Translations under genes and position numbers: made by a program
Notes under the pieces: generated by a model
What the model was told of the DNA's origin: nothing
What the model saw: only the letters and a program-made list of their open reading frames with translations
Database searches by the model: none
Part shown: one piece after another, positions 43,781 through 53,080 of the stretch
Layout: each line of letters begins with the position of its first letter
Position numbering within the stretch: position 1 is the stretch's first letter
Source of the DNA: Bacteroidota bacterium
GTDB taxonomy: Bacteria; Bacteroidota; Bacteroidia; 2-12-FULL-35-15
Direction: 5' to 3'
DNA length: 64,000 nt
Assembly (NCBI GenBank): GCA_025963725.1
Contig: JAOQAE010000002.1
Span: 1,051,765 to 1,115,764, forward strand

Positions 43781-44275
43781 ATGAAATTCATTTTGTATTC
43801 TACATTTATACTGCTGCTTGCACCCTGCAATGCATCAAAAAAAGCTGCCGCTGCCGATACCAACGCCAAAGCGGATAAATCGAAAACGATAGTGATCACT
43901 TACGAAAGAACGGTCTGCTTTGGGAAATGCCCGGCATTCACCATGACCATCAGCGGCGAAACAATGAAAGCTGTGTACAAAGGCGATTCAAATGTAGAGA
44001 AGCTGGGAACTTATGAAAAGAGCATTTCGCAGGATGAGCTGACGAAGCTGGCGGATGCGTTTGAAAAATATAAGTTCTTCGACATGCAGGATGAGTATAC
44101 CAGCATGATCACCGATGTACCAAGCAGGTATGTGGGTTACACCATCGATGGCAGATCGAAGAAGATCAAGGACCGTTACAATGCGCCTGCCGAATTAAAG
44201 GAGATCGAGAAATTGCTGGATGCTGTTGCCGACAGTAACGGCTGGGAGAAAATAAAGGATAAGGATCCGGAATAA
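43781..44275 (+). CDS. Lipoprotein-like DUF6438-type protein
   Basis: A 164-residue exported protein. The N-terminus KFILYSTFILLLAPC ends in a Cys at residue 16 that could be lipidated, though the lipobox L-A-P-C is weak. The segment ERTVCFGKCPAFTMTISG is the hallmark of DUF6438 domains (G-x-C-P then a beta-strand). The function of the family is unknown. It follows the OstA-like gene by 12 bases. Confidence 0.75.
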   Translation: MKFILYSTFILLLAPCNASKKAAAADTNAKADKSKTIVITYERTVCFGKCPAFTMTISGETMKAVYKGDSNVEKLGTYEKSISQDELTKLADAFEKYKFFDMQDEYTSMITDVPSRYVGYTIDGRSKKIKDRYNAPAELKEIEKLLDAVADSNGWEKIKDKDPE

Positions 44276-44283
44276 ACAGACAT

Positions 44284-44766
44284 TTACTTCAGCACCCTGC
44301 TCTGCCAGCTCTGCTTCAGCGGAATCTCCCATTCCTTTTCAAATGCGGCCTTGCTGCTCACCATGTTATTGAACACGATGGTATTCTCATCCACGCGTTT
44401 CTGCTCCGCGAGCTTTTCAAACTCATTGAGAGAACAGGCAAGGATCTCATTCCCGCTTTTGTACGCCACCTGCATGCGGTCAAAAAAGTTCAGGCTGAGC
44501 TTCTGCTCCAGGCCTTTTATAAAATGTACCGATTTATCGATGCTGCATCCGCTTGCAAGCGCCTGCTTCTCATCCACAGCGATCACCACAAAACGACCGT
44601 ATAAAATTTCAAAGGATGCTTTCAGCGCCGCGCCGTGCGCGCTCCAGCCTGCAATGAATTGTTCGCCTTCTTCCTGTATCGCTTTCTGCTCAGCATCCGA
44701 TAAAAGCTTATTGCTTTGGTACACCCATAAGCGGGCATCGGGAGGCATTTGTTGGGTTGTGGTCAT
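44284..44766 (-). CDS. Conserved protein of unknown function, 160 residues
   Basis: A soluble protein with no signal peptide or membrane helix and with the segments RLWVYQSNKLLSDAE, GWSAHGAALKASFEI and FVVIAVDE. Relatives in Bacteroidota are often labelled ABC transporter ATPase, but I see no Walker A, Walker B or signature motif, so that name should not be used. It lies downstream of two Fe-S protein genes on the same strand and may be linked to them. Confidence 0.7.
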   Translation of the reverse strand: MTTTQQMPPDARLWVYQSNKLLSDAEQKAIQEEGEQFIAGWSAHGAALKASFEILYGRFVVIAVDEKQALASGCSIDKSVHFIKGLEQKLSLNFFDRMQVAYKSGNEILACSLNEFEKLAEQKRVDENTIVFNNMVSSKAAFEKEWEIPLKQSWQSRVLK

Positions 44767-44878
44767 TGTTGTTATTTACTTGTGTGTGTGGGGTGACGTC
44801 ATCCTGTCCGCCCAGGCCGATCAGGATCCGCGGGCTGCAATTATTGAAGTGTAATTATTATTATAACTAAGTGCGTGG

Positions 44879-44950
44879 GGTCATCCTGAACTTGTTTCAG
44901 GATCTGCAATACACAGATTCGTATATTCGTAATAATTCGCGATCCGTATA
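44879..44950. repeat. Intergenic repeats: palindromic GTCATCCTGAAC element and CACAGATTCGTA element
   Basis: GTCATCCTGAACTTGTTTCA at about 44879-44898, running on to GGATC, is a palindromic element (ATCCTGAA/TTCAGGAT). It is followed by ACACAGATTCGTATATTCGT at 44910-44929 and a tail ending ATCCGTA, a relative of the copies at 40.68 and 45.82 kb. Together they fill most of the gap before the Fe-S protein gene. Confidence 0.55.
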
Positions 44951-45739
44951 TTACAGATCCTTCGCCTGCGCGATCAGCTCGGCAACATCCAGCACCTTTA
45001 CGGTTTGCTCCTTGTTGAAATGCTTTACGCCATCCGTCATCATGGTGTTGCAGAAAGGGCATCCCACCGCGATCACATCCGGGTTCAGCGCCAGCGCTTC
45101 TTCCGTACGCTCGATGTTCACCTCCTTGTTTCCCTTTTCCGCTTCCTTGAACATCTGTGCGCCGCCTGCGCCGCAGCAAAGCCCATTCTGCCTGCTGCGC
45201 TTCATTTCAGCGAGCTCCGCATCCAGGTTCACCATCACCGAGCGGGGCGCTTCGTAAATATCATTTCCTCTTCCGAGATAGCACGGATCGTGAAACGTGA
45301 TCTTCTTTCCTTTAAAGCTGCCGCCTTCAATTTTTATTCTGCCTGTATTAAGCAGGTCCTGCAGCAGCTGCGTATGATGCACCACTTCGTAATTTCCGCC
45401 TAAGGAAGGATATTCATTTTTAATGGTATTGAAGCAATGCGGACATCCCGTTACGATCTTCTTCACCTCGTAGCCATTCAGCACAGTGATGTTGGCCATC
45501 GCCTGCATCTGGAACAAAAACTCATTCCCTGCGCGCTTTGCCGGATCGCCGGTGCAGCTTTCCTCCGTTCCCAATACAGCAAATTTTACATTCGCATGGT
45601 TGAGAATCTTTACAATGGCTTTGGTGATCTTCTTGGCACGGTCGTCAAAGCTTCCTGCGCAACCCACCCAGAATAAGATCTCCGGGGTTTCGCCGCTTGC
45701 CATGTAATCGGCCATTGTTTTTACTGATAGTTCGCTCAT
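44951..45739 (-). CDS. (Fe-S)-binding protein with CCG domains (LutA/HdrB-like)
   Basis: A 262-residue protein with two CCG-type cysteine sets: FWVGCAGSFDD with TGCPHCFNTI, and HDPCYLGRGND with NGLCCGAGGAQMF plus VGCPFCNTMM. Such domains bind a non-cubane or [4Fe-4S] cluster in heterodisulfide reductase and lactate or glycolate oxidase subunits. Paired with the membrane-bound 2x[4Fe-4S] protein upstream, it looks like the catalytic partner of a small redox complex. The electron donor and acceptor are not known. Confidence 0.85.
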   Translation of the reverse strand: MSELSVKTMADYMASGETPEILFWVGCAGSFDDRAKKITKAIVKILNHANVKFAVLGTEESCTGDPAKRAGNEFLFQMQAMANITVLNGYEVKKIVTGCPHCFNTIKNEYPSLGGNYEVVHHTQLLQDLLNTGRIKIEGGSFKGKKITFHDPCYLGRGNDIYEAPRSVMVNLDAELAEMKRSRQNGLCCGAGGAQMFKEAEKGNKEVNIERTEEALALNPDVIAVGCPFCNTMMTDGVKHFNKEQTVKVLDVAELIAQAKDL

Positions 45740-45823
45740 AAATTTTTAATTATTGTGTATTAACACAGCCCTAACCCTTTCAAGAAGGGAATTGATCCTG
45801 CATACGATCATATTTTTTACACA

Positions 45824-45860
45824 CACAGATTCGTAAATTCATAAAAATTCGTATCCGTAC
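45824..45860. repeat. CACAGATTCGTA intergenic repeat copy
   Basis: CACAGATTCGTAAATTCAT at 45824-45842 and the tail AAAATTCGTATCCGTAC at 45844-45860 match the elements at 40.68 and 44.91 kb. It sits in the gap between the two Fe-S protein genes. Confidence 0.5.
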
Positions 45861-45863
45861 TAT

Positions 45864-47189
45864 TTAATCGTTTTTCCAGTTCAGCCTGTCCGACGGCGAA
45901 AACTGCCATGGCGCGCCATTGTTCTCCATGTTGTTGAACATCATGTTCAGCTCCGTTGGCGCAGCGCTCTGCTCCATTACCAGGAACCTTCTCAGGTCCA
46001 TGATGATGCTCAAAGGATCGATGTTCACCGGGCATTCCTGCACACAGGCATTGCAGCTCGTGCAGGCCCAAAGCTCTTCCGGCGTGATGTAATCGTGCAG
46101 CAGCGATTTTCCGTCGTCCTTGAATTCGCCTTTGTTCGCATCGATGTTCTTGCCTACTTCTTCCAGCCTGTCGCGCGTTTTCATCATGATCAGCCTCGGC
46201 GATAATACCTTGCCGGTGATGTTGGCCGGACAAGCCGATGTGCACCTTCCGCACTCGGTGCAGGTGTATGAATCGAGCAGTTGCTTCCAGCTAAGGTCGG
46301 TAACTTCCTTCGCGCCGAAGCGCACAGGCACATTCGGATCAGCCACAGGAGGCGTGAACGAAGGATCCATCATTGCCTTCACTTCATTGCTGACCGATTC
46401 AAGGTTTCTGAATTTTCCTTTTTTCTCGAGGTTGGAATAATACACGTTCGGGAAAGCCAGCAGGATATGAAAATGCTTTGAGTACGGCAGGTAGTTCAGG
46501 AAGCCGAGCACCATGCAGATGTGTCCCCACCAGCCGATGCGCTCGATGATGTGAAGCGAGTGCTCCGACATTCCTCCAAACAGCAAAGGCCCTAAATGGC
46601 TGCTGATCGTTAATCCGAGCGAGCCGTCTCCCATGTTCTGCGCATGCGACATTCCCCTTGAATACAACACCTCATCGGCTCCGTTCATCATGAAAATAAA
46701 GCAGATGAGGGTGATCTCGCCCAAAAGGATCAAATTGGCATCCAGCTTCGGCCAGCCATTCAGCTCGCTTTTAACGAGGCGCGGCACTTTCAGCAGGTTC
46801 CTTCTCGACAGAAAAGCAAGCGTACCGATGAAAGCGAGCACGGATAAGATCTCGATAAAGCTCACCATGAATGTATAAAAGCCGCCGAGTGAAGGGCGGA
46901 AAAGGCGGTGATGGCCGAGGGCGCCATCCAGCACGATCTCGATCAGCTCCACCTGCGTGATCACGAAAGCCACATACAGGAACAGGTGCAGGATCGCGGG
47001 AATAGGGCGGTTGAACATTTTCTTCTGCCCGAAAGCGACCAGCAGCATGGTTTTGAACCGCTCAGCAGGCTTGTCTTTGAGACGGGCATCCTGTCCGAGA
47101 AGGATGTTGCGCCTGATCTTGCTCACATTGTAAAAGAAAAAGGCACTGCCGCCGGCGAATAATAAAATGAAAATAATGATTGAGATCAT
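45864..47189 (-). CDS. Membrane-bound 4Fe-4S dicluster protein (HdrD/GlpC-like)
   Basis: A 441-residue protein. The N-terminal ~230 residues have about five to six hydrophobic helices (IISIIIFILLFAGGSAFFFY, LHLFLYVAFVITQVELIEIV). The C-terminal part carries two classical [4Fe-4S] motifs: CTECGRCTSACP and CTSCNACVQECP. It probably passes electrons between the quinone pool and the CCG protein encoded next. Heme-binding His are possible but I cannot fix them. Confidence 0.83.
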   Translation of the reverse strand: MISIIIFILLFAGGSAFFFYNVSKIRRNILLGQDARLKDKPAERFKTMLLVAFGQKKMFNRPIPAILHLFLYVAFVITQVELIEIVLDGALGHHRLFRPSLGGFYTFMVSFIEILSVLAFIGTLAFLSRRNLLKVPRLVKSELNGWPKLDANLILLGEITLICFIFMMNGADEVLYSRGMSHAQNMGDGSLGLTISSHLGPLLFGGMSEHSLHIIERIGWWGHICMVLGFLNYLPYSKHFHILLAFPNVYYSNLEKKGKFRNLESVSNEVKAMMDPSFTPPVADPNVPVRFGAKEVTDLSWKQLLDSYTCTECGRCTSACPANITGKVLSPRLIMMKTRDRLEEVGKNIDANKGEFKDDGKSLLHDYITPEELWACTSCNACVQECPVNIDPLSIIMDLRRFLVMEQSAAPTELNMMFNNMENNGAPWQFSPSDRLNWKND

Positions 47190-47199
47190 AATCCAGGAC

Positions 47200-47276
47200 T
47201 GTCATCCCGTGCCCCGGCACAGGTCTGTTAATACTGCTTCGTGTTTGAGTCCCGTGTCGGGGCACAGGCTCTGTTG
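47200..47276. repeat. Direct pair of palindromic GTGCCCCGGCACA-type repeats
   Basis: TCCCGTGCCCCGGCACAGG (47204-47222) is followed by TCCCGTGTCGGGGCACAGG (47251-47269); each ends in a CTGTT stretch. Both halves are near palindromes. The element separates the membrane Fe-S gene from mlaD. Confidence 0.55.
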
Positions 47277-48254
47277 CTACTCCTTGGGCTTATTCCGGTC
47301 CTTGCGGCCGAACACGGAAATGTGCACATAGCGCTCAGGATTGATCCGCAGGTCTTTCAGCAGGCGGTCGAGATCCTCGGAGGATTTATCCAGCTTGCGG
47401 TACAGGCTGTCGTTATTGATAAGCATCCCCATCGTTCCTTCACCCTTGTTGATCTTGGTAAGGATCTCGGAAGCCTGCGACAAGGCGACATCCGCATTGT
47501 TGATGGCTGATGTAATGTTCGATTTTGCAAGTGAATCGCTGATGTTCGAAAAGTTATTGATCACGTTGCCCAGCTTATCGCTGTTATCGGCAAGCGTTTT
47601 TGCCAGGATATTCACCTTGGTGAGGATGCTGGAGATCTTGGCTTTTTCGGTGTACACAAGCGTATCGAGGCGGTAAGCCGTATTCTGCAGCGAGGTGATC
47701 GCCAGCTTTATGCTTTCGAAGCTTTTGGAAAGATTGGCGCGTGCGTTCTCATTGAACACCTGCTGCACCACCACCATTACCGAGTCGATGGAAGAAAGCA
47801 GGTCGGAAGCTTTTTTCTGAAGAGGGGCCACCACTCTGTTTACGGATGACTTCAGATTTTCCTCTGATGCCGACCGCAGCGTATCGCCGCTTTGTGCCAG
47901 GATGGTGCTGTCGCCGATCTCCAGCTGTATGGCTTTGGAGCCCAGGATGTCGGAGCTGATCACCTTCGCGATCGAATTTCTTGGAATATCCACCTCATCA
48001 TTGAGGATGAGGGTTACAATAACACTTTTGCTGGTATCTTTTGAAAGCTGTATCTCCCCCACCATTCCTACCCTGAAGCCGTTGATGAGCAATGGGTTTG
48101 CTTCCACCAGCCCGTCGATGTCCTTATACACAGCATAGAACTTGCGCTGTGTTGAAAATAAGTTCTTCCCTTTTAAGAAGCTGAAACCATACAGAAAACA
48201 TCCAATGGCCACCACTGTAACTAAGCCTACTTTAACTTCTTTCGATAGTTTCAC
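47277..48254 (-). CDS. MlaD/MCE-family lipid-transport protein
   Basis: A 325-residue protein with a GTG start at 48254. One N-terminal membrane helix (VGLVTVVAIGCFLYGFSFL) precedes an MlaD/MCE domain at about 38-115 (YAVYKDIDGLVEANPLLING, VGMVGEIQL) and a long coiled-coil-like region. The family forms rings that carry phospholipids between the inner and outer membrane. No MlaE or MlaF gene is in view. Confidence 0.88.
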   Translation of the reverse strand: MKLSKEVKVGLVTVVAIGCFLYGFSFLKGKNLFSTQRKFYAVYKDIDGLVEANPLLINGFRVGMVGEIQLSKDTSKSVIVTLILNDEVDIPRNSIAKVISSDILGSKAIQLEIGDSTILAQSGDTLRSASEENLKSSVNRVVAPLQKKASDLLSSIDSVMVVVQQVFNENARANLSKSFESIKLAITSLQNTAYRLDTLVYTEKAKISSILTKVNILAKTLADNSDKLGNVINNFSNISDSLAKSNITSAINNADVALSQASEILTKINKGEGTMGMLINNDSLYRKLDKSSEDLDRLLKDLRINPERYVHISVFGRKDRNKPKE

Positions 48255-48277
48255 AATTCGTTTGTTTGGTGCAGAGG

Positions 48278-48285
48278 CAAATTTA
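48278..48285 (-). promoter_or_regulatory. -7 box of the mlaD transcript
   Basis: On the minus strand TAAATTTG matches the Bacteroidota -7 consensus and lies about 24 bases before the GTG start of mlaD. A good -33 TTG is not visible at ideal spacing. Confidence 0.4.
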
Positions 48286-48477
48286 ATGAATTATTGCAAT
48301 TTATTTATCATTTTCAGGAATATACGGGGTTTATTTGCTTTTTATAACCCAATGGTATAAATTCGGTAAAATGAAATAATAGCCAGGTCTTAAGAACAAA
48401 ATAATCTTTCACTATATGATTGAGCAAAAAAAAACAAACGAATCCAATATTAGAACGATTAAATAAATAATGTGGTT

Positions 48478-49146
48478 ATGATTAGGCGAATATTTATTCT
48501 GATTTGTTTTATAACAACCCAGAACATGACAGGTCAAACTGACAGCTCACTATTTAAAACAAATTTCGTTTATATTAACCCGCTGTTTTTCTCGAACGAT
48601 GTGCTTGAATTAAATGACTATTGGCTTTCAATGGGGTATGATAAGAAATTTAGCAATAAATACATTATTGGAATAAACGCAAGTGCTATTGTTGCTTCTC
48701 GTCCATCCGAAGGAGTATTCTATGGGGCAGGGTTCAATGCAAAGAAAAGTAATGGAATCCGGCTGAATGTTGAGATGAAACATTTATTCCATAAACGTTT
48801 TTATACATCTATTAACTTGTTCTTTCAAAACTCTAAAACTTTTTGCCGGGAAGATTTAATCGACTCGAAGAATATCTATCCGATCAGGTACACAAATGAT
48901 TATAATGTTTTAAGACAGGCATACTCCTTAATCCCAAAATTAGGATGTATACTTGGTAAAAAGAAATCACATTTTTACACAGACTTAAGTATTGGCATGG
49001 GAGTTAAATATATACAATCCCGGACAGAAGGGAAAATTGGCAGTTTAAGCCCGAAACAAGAATCCTATTCAGGAAAGGTATTTGAATATGGCCACGCTCT
49101 TACTTATCATCCATTATTTCATATCAAATGGGGATATAATTTTTAA
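48478..49146 (+). CDS. Exported protein of unknown function, probable small outer-membrane barrel
   Basis: About 222 residues from the ATG at 48478. The signal peptide MIRRIFILICFITTQNMTG is followed by alternating polar and hydrophobic strands with many Tyr, Phe and Gly. The final Phe of IKWGYNF is typical of outer-membrane beta-barrels. No family recognised. The gene is clearly AT-richer than its neighbours, stands alone on the plus strand between two minus-strand genes, and may have been gained by transfer. Confidence 0.65.
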   Translation: MIRRIFILICFITTQNMTGQTDSSLFKTNFVYINPLFFSNDVLELNDYWLSMGYDKKFSNKYIIGINASAIVASRPSEGVFYGAGFNAKKSNGIRLNVEMKHLFHKRFYTSINLFFQNSKTFCREDLIDSKNIYPIRYTNDYNVLRQAYSLIPKLGCILGKKKSHFYTDLSIGMGVKYIQSRTEGKIGSLSPKQESYSGKVFEYGHALTYHPLFHIKWGYNF

Positions 49147-49165
49147 AAACGAAAGGGTAAGTTGA

Positions 49166-50449
49166 TCATTTCAACGGAATTCGCTTTCCGTCCTGCATTG
49201 CAATAACAAAAGCATCCTTAAAGCCGTTTTTGCGCAGCTGGGATTGCAGGCGTATGGCATCCTCCTGCTGGGAGAATTCGCCGGCGGTATATTTGTAGAT
49301 GCCTTTATCTTCGTATTCGGCGGGCTTTTCCACGCCTTTGAACTTATCGGAAGTAAGCGGGATCTTCTTGTCGGAGGAAGCGATCTGCACTTTGTACACT
49401 ACCGGCGATTTGGTGGCCTCATCCGTTTTTACAAGCGGAGGCTTAGGCTCCTTCGGCGTATCGGCAGCATCCTTCTTCACCTCGGGCTTGCTTTTGGATG
49501 TATCTTTCGGGTCCTTTGGTGTGGACTTTACCGTTTTCATTTCCGCCAGCTCGATGGAATCTTCCTTCGACAGCTTATAGGTTTCCTGCTTCTCGAAATC
49601 ATCGTCGTATTTTTTGGCCACGCCTTCCACTTCATCCTTGTATTCCCTGAATGCGCGGAACAGCCCGGAAGCAACGTAATCCTGCCCTTTGGAGGAGCCG
49701 AGGAACTGCTCTTCTTCCGGGTTGGTGAGGAAGCCGATCTCGGTAAGCACGCTCGGCATGTATGTTCTCCACAGTACCCAGAGGCTGGCGCGTTTCACGC
49801 CTTTATCGGCACGCGCCGCTTTATTGCGGTACTGTTTCTGCACCTTGGAGGCAAAGCTGAGGCTCTGCTCAAGGTAAGTATCGGTGAACATGCTCATTAT
49901 GATGTAGGATTCATCCGAATTAGGATCGAAGCCATCGTATTTCTTCACGTAGTTATCCTCGAGAAGGATCGCCGAGTTCTCCCGCTTTGCCACATCCAGC
50001 TTGCCCTGCTCGTTCTTGATCCCCATCACGTAGGTTTCGGCGCCGTGCGCATCATCGTTGCAAACGTCCCTTTTCAGTTTCTTGTCGCGGTAGCAGGCGG
50101 AATTACAGTGAATGCAGATAAAGAGGTCGGCCTTGGCCTTGTTGGCGATCTCGGCGCGCTGCTGCAGCTCTATGAACACATCGGTTTTACGGGTGTACAC
50201 CACCTTTACGTCCTTCATGTTCTCCTCGATGTATTTGCCCAGCTTCAGCGCAACGGCGAGGGCGACATCCTTCTCCTTGTACTTGCTGCCATGGCATCCG
50301 GGGTCTTTCCCGCCGTGTCCGGCATCAATAACAATGGTTTTAACGGTAAATACTGGCGTGAATTTTGGGGAGAAGGACGTCCAAAAAATTGAGCAGGCAA
50401 GAAGGGAGAATAGGATGAGCAGCTTTTTCACGTTCTGTTTTTTTAACAT
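49166..50449 (-). CDS. N-acetylmuramoyl-L-alanine amidase with C-terminal SPOR domain
   Basis: A 427-residue exported amidase (Amidase_3/AmiC type) that cuts the bond between N-acetylmuramic acid and L-Ala in peptidoglycan. The zinc-site motifs are VIDAGHGGKDPG and HCNS; the late Glu is in LTEIGFLTNPEE. A charged linker rich in Lys, Asp and Pro (about 285-345) leads to a SPOR-like domain (VYKVQIASSDKKIP, YKYTAGEFSQQEDA) that binds denuded glycan at the septum. It diverges from lptD. Confidence 0.92.
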   Translation of the reverse strand: MLKKQNVKKLLILFSLLACSIFWTSFSPKFTPVFTVKTIVIDAGHGGKDPGCHGSKYKEKDVALAVALKLGKYIEENMKDVKVVYTRKTDVFIELQQRAEIANKAKADLFICIHCNSACYRDKKLKRDVCNDDAHGAETYVMGIKNEQGKLDVAKRENSAILLEDNYVKKYDGFDPNSDESYIIMSMFTDTYLEQSLSFASKVQKQYRNKAARADKGVKRASLWVLWRTYMPSVLTEIGFLTNPEEEQFLGSSKGQDYVASGLFRAFREYKDEVEGVAKKYDDDFEKQETYKLSKEDSIELAEMKTVKSTPKDPKDTSKSKPEVKKDAADTPKEPKPPLVKTDEATKSPVVYKVQIASSDKKIPLTSDKFKGVEKPAEYEDKGIYKYTAGEFSQQEDAIRLQSQLRKNGFKDAFVIAMQDGKRIPLK

Positions 50450-50540
50450 TCCTGCAAGAGTGCCGGCGGCGTATTTCTTGTTTTTTTTAGTTAGTTTTGA
50501 GGCCTGTAAATGAGTATAAACACAAAAATAACGGTATAAA

Positions 50541-53051
50541 TTGCGTCAGGACCCGGTAAAAACATATTTTATCCTCGTTTGCCTGTTAATAACTGCAAGT
50601 TGCGGCCTGTACGCGCAGGCCGGCGATACCCTTACGAAAACCATTCCAAAAGCCTTCCTGGACGACAAGGTGGATTACCACGCCGACGATTCCATGATCA
50701 CCGATATCACCAACCAGAAGGCCTTTCTCTATAACAATGCGATTGTGGTTTACCAGGATATGACCCTGAAAGCGGGCTATATCGAGATCGACTTTAAGAA
50801 CAACGTGGTGTATGCGTACGGGATCAAGGACAGCACGGGCAAAGACACGCAGCGCCCCGACTTCAAGAACAAAGACGGGCAGTATGTTGCCGGATACATT
50901 GCCTATAACTTCGATACGAAAAAGGGAAAGATCAGGGATGTGATCACGCAGCAGGATGAAGGCTACATACACGGAAGCGTGATCAAGAAGGATACGAACG
51001 ATGTGTATTATGTGAAGGACGGGAAATACACCACCTGCGACCTTCCGCATCCGCATTACTACATCGGCGCAAAAAAGATCAAGGTGATCCCCGACGATAA
51101 GATCATTACCGGCCCCGCCGAACTATGGGTAGCCGATATCCCAACCCCGCTCGTATTGCCCTTCGGCTATTTCCCGAATAAGAAAGGAAGGCGCTCGGGG
51201 CTCATCATTCCAAGCTACGGCGAATCGGCGATCTGGGGATTTTTCCTGAAGGATGGCGGATTTTATTTCGGCGGGAATGAATATGTGGACCTTGCCCTTA
51301 CCGGCGATATTTATTCGAACGGAAGCTTCGGCGGTACAGCCAACACCAATTACCGCAAGCGCTACCGCTTCGACGGCGGGCTGAACCTGAACTACTCGAG
51401 GAACCTGAGCGGCGACAGGGAGCTGCCAACCACCGTGGTGGAAGACAATTTTTTCGTTCGCTGGCGACATGTGCAGGATCCCAAGGCACATCCGAGCAGC
51501 CGCTTTTCAGCCGATGTGAATGCAGGTAGCAGCAGGTACAACAAATACAACGGAAGCGTTACCGGCGATTACCTGCAAAGCAATTTCCTTTCGAACATTT
51601 CCTATTCAAAATCCTTTACGGGCACGCCTTTTAACTTTTCCGCGAATGCGCGCCACAACCAGAACACGATCACAAAAAAAATGGACATCACGCTTCCTGA
51701 ATTGTCGCTGACAATGAACAGGATCTATCCATTCAAAAACAAGAAGCGCGTAACCAACACCTGGTATGATAAGATCGGGATGAGCGCCACAGCCAATGCA
51801 CGGAACGACATCAGCACCTACGATTCCCTGCTGTTCACCAACCAAACGCTGCAGCAGATGCGCAACGGCTTGTACTTTACCGTGCCCATCAGTACATCCA
51901 TCAACGTCCTTAAATACCTTACGCTTACACCGGCGATCAACGGTTCGAGTAAAATTTATTTCGAAAGTATCCGCCAGCGCTTCGACCCTGTAACGGATAC
52001 TGTGGTTACCGATACTGTTCCCGGAACGGTAATAGCAAATGACCTTGCCATGTCGGCAGGATTGAGCACCCGGCTGTATGGCGATTACTATTTCAAAACA
52101 AAGCATTTAAAGCAGATCCGGCATGTGGCCACGCCAACCCTCAGCGCGAGCTATCACCCCGATTTCAGCGAAAGCAAATACGGGTACTATAAAACAGTTC
52201 CGCTCGACTCTACAGGCACTACAACCGCCATGTATTCGATCTTCAGGAACGGCATTTACGGCTCACCTCCGGAAGGAAGGTCGGGCCTGATAGCATTCAG
52301 CCTTAACAATACGATCGACGCAAAAACAAAGCAGCAAAGCGATTCGGGCGCAGTATATAAAAAGGTTGCGCTGATCGATAATATTGGGGTTGGCTTTGCG
52401 TATAACATGGCTGTAAAGCATTACAACTGGAGCAACATCAATCTTACAGGCCGCACTAAATTATTCAAGGTCCTCGACATCAACGCCGGCGCTTCGCTCG
52501 ATCCTTACCAGATCGATTCGAGCGGAAGCAGGATCGAGCGCTTTGAATGGAACAACAGCAGGATCGGACGCCTCACGAGCATGACTGCATCTTTGAGCAC
52601 CAGCTTAAGAAGCAAGGAAAAGCAGGGCGAGAAGCCTACGAGCAGCCTCGCTACGCAGGACCAGATGGATTATATCAATTCGCACCCGGAAGCTTATGTT
52701 GATTTCAATATCCCCTGGAGCCTCAGCTTTTTTTATAACATCAGCTACAACCGCCCCGGGCTGCCAAAATCGGAAGTTACCACGCAATCGCTCACCTTTA
52801 GCGGCGACCTCAGCCTCACAAAGAAATGGAAGATCAGCCTGAGCTCGGGCTATGATTTTACAAATAAGAAATTAACCGTTACTTCCATTAATGTGTACCG
52901 CGACCTGCATTGCTGGGAGATGCATTTCAATTACGTTCCATTCGGATTCATGAAGAGCTTTTCACTGGAGATCAATGTTAAGGCCTCTGTGTTAAAAGAC
53001 CTCAAGCTCACCAAGAGGAATGCTCCTACTTACGGGCGGGATACGTACTAA
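50541..53051 (+). CDS. lptD: LptD-like LPS assembly outer-membrane protein
   Basis: An 836-residue protein with a signal peptide and a two-part layout: an N-terminal OstA-like beta-region (VDYHADDSMITDITNQKAFL, AYNFDTKKGKIRDV) and a C-terminal barrel ending in aromatic-rich strands. LptD with LptE puts lipopolysaccharide into the outer leaflet. The only usable start is TTG at 50541, since an in-frame stop lies 12 bases upstream. In many Bacteroidota ridA follows directly; here 8.4 kb of inserted genes separate them. Confidence 0.88.
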   Translation: MRQDPVKTYFILVCLLITASCGLYAQAGDTLTKTIPKAFLDDKVDYHADDSMITDITNQKAFLYNNAIVVYQDMTLKAGYIEIDFKNNVVYAYGIKDSTGKDTQRPDFKNKDGQYVAGYIAYNFDTKKGKIRDVITQQDEGYIHGSVIKKDTNDVYYVKDGKYTTCDLPHPHYYIGAKKIKVIPDDKIITGPAELWVADIPTPLVLPFGYFPNKKGRRSGLIIPSYGESAIWGFFLKDGGFYFGGNEYVDLALTGDIYSNGSFGGTANTNYRKRYRFDGGLNLNYSRNLSGDRELPTTVVEDNFFVRWRHVQDPKAHPSSRFSADVNAGSSRYNKYNGSVTGDYLQSNFLSNISYSKSFTGTPFNFSANARHNQNTITKKMDITLPELSLTMNRIYPFKNKKRVTNTWYDKIGMSATANARNDISTYDSLLFTNQTLQQMRNGLYFTVPISTSINVLKYLTLTPAINGSSKIYFESIRQRFDPVTDTVVTDTVPGTVIANDLAMSAGLSTRLYGDYYFKTKHLKQIRHVATPTLSASYHPDFSESKYGYYKTVPLDSTGTTTAMYSIFRNGIYGSPPEGRSGLIAFSLNNTIDAKTKQQSDSGAVYKKVALIDNIGVGFAYNMAVKHYNWSNINLTGRTKLFKVLDINAGASLDPYQIDSSGSRIERFEWNNSRIGRLTSMTASLSTSLRSKEKQGEKPTSSLATQDQMDYINSHPEAYVDFNIPWSLSFFYNISYNRPGLPKSEVTTQSLTFSGDLSLTKKWKISLSSGYDFTNKKLTVTSINVYRDLHCWEMHFNYVPFGFMKSFSLEINVKASVLKDLKLTKRNAPTYGRDTY

Positions 53052-53080
53052 GTCATCAGATAGTTATAGTAGTATATGCT

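Noticed and set aside
44284..44766. ABC transporter ATPase
   Set aside because: No Walker A, Walker B or ABC signature motif is present in the 160 residues.
49244..50392. Long plus-strand ORF of 382 codons opposite the amidase gene
   Set aside because: It is the antisense shadow of a well-supported amidase with motifs and a SPOR domain; the translation has no family features.
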